Assembly: GCA_009840005.1 (NCBI GenBank)
Contig: VXOR01000031.1
Span: forward strand, 1 to 27,481
DNA length: 27,481 nucleotides
Direction: 5' to 3'
Origin: Gemmatimonadota bacterium
Lineage (GTDB): Bacteria > Latescibacterota > UBA2968 > UBA8231
In this document: positions 27,332-27,481 of the stretch, in pieces
Numbering within the stretch: position 1 is the first letter of the stretch
How the letters are laid out: every line of letters begins with the position of its first letter
Program-made: the position numbers and the translations under genes
Notes under the pieces: model-generated
The model's input: the letters and a program-made list of their open reading frames with translations, nothing else
Databases searched by the model: none
What the model was told of the DNA's origin: nothing

Positions 27332-27454
27332 GTGAAATTGTTTACTCTCTTGAGCTTTTGCGGCCTCTTTACCCTGAGCTCCTGCAGCAATCCCTTTGCA
27401 CCCAAGACCCAACCACCCTCTATAATAGAGCCGATCGCCCCACCCGCCCGTTAG
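27332..27454 (+). CDS. 40-residue lipoprotein ORF, possibly an interrupted longer gene
   Basis: GTG 27332 follows an excellent ribosome site (AAGGAGGTACGATC). It encodes a lipoprotein signal, MKLFTLLSFCGLFTLSSC, with lipobox Cys 18, then SNPFAPKTQPPSIIEPIAPPAR and TAG at 27452-27454. The mature peptide would be only about 23 residues. It resembles the short linker that begins longer lipoproteins such as its upstream neighbour. Beyond the stop the same frame continues open to the window end (LITITEPTR), and ITEPTR resembles RERTR in the neighbour's mature part. So this may be either a genuine tiny lipoprotein or the 5' end of a larger gene broken by TAG. It is separate from the operon upstream. 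Confidence 0.6.
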   Translation: MKLFTLLSFCGLFTLSSCSNPFAPKTQPPSIIEPIAPPAR

Positions 27455-27481
27455 CTTATCACAATCACCGAGCCCACGAGG

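Overview
The window is a gene-dense, GC-rich bacterial chromosome segment with short intergenic gaps and many overlapping starts and stops. Several traits point to a lineage of the FCB group or a neighbouring candidate phylum; a Latescibacterota-type bacterium is my best guess, by inference only. These traits are secreted proteins ending in a FlgD-like domain (one carries the NYPNPFNP motif), a dockerin-type repeat with the loop DVNSDGQVD, two PorV/PorQ-like outer-membrane barrels, SpoIVB-type S55 peptidase and beta-propeller proteins, and a long SecA with a C-terminal zinc motif. I saw no rRNA, tRNA, CRISPR array or insertion sequence.

Left part (1-2640) is the scarred, accessory end. It holds the broken 3' end of a secreted FlgD/dockerin protein (frameshifted and lacking its N-terminus), a reverse-strand RelE/HigB-type toxin-antitoxin pair, a decayed second copy of an antitoxin tail fused to an oxidoreductase tail, and an intact forward-strand toxin-antitoxin pair. 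A convergent Gfo/Idh/MocA oxidoreductase (2572-3576) follows.

The middle (3791-20209) is mostly housekeeping. A secreted S55-type peptidase and a secreted beta-propeller protein form a pair. They are followed by a tightly overlapped riboflavin operon, ribD-ribE-ribBA-ribH-nusB, whose RibBA has lost the DHBP-synthase active-site residues but keeps the GTP cyclohydrolase II ones. Then come secA, a processive GT2 glycosyltransferase, a bidirectional terminator, a convergent coiled-coil lipoprotein, purC, two small unknown genes and a rhamnulokinase. A 10-bp-unit dispersed repeat lies directly in front of both ribD and the rhamnulokinase and supplies a similar Shine-Dalgarno sequence to each.

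The right part (20288-27481) holds an RpoD-family sigma factor, a PHP phosphoesterase, and a tightly packed envelope operon: a propeller protein with a FlgD-like C-terminal domain, two PorV/PorQ-like barrels, a site-2 protease and a lipoprotein. A separate promoter then drives a 40-residue lipoprotein ORF at the window edge. A C-terminal-domain cargo next to PorV-like barrels suggests a type IX-like secretion or surface-display locus. This is an inference from gene content, not a demonstrated system.
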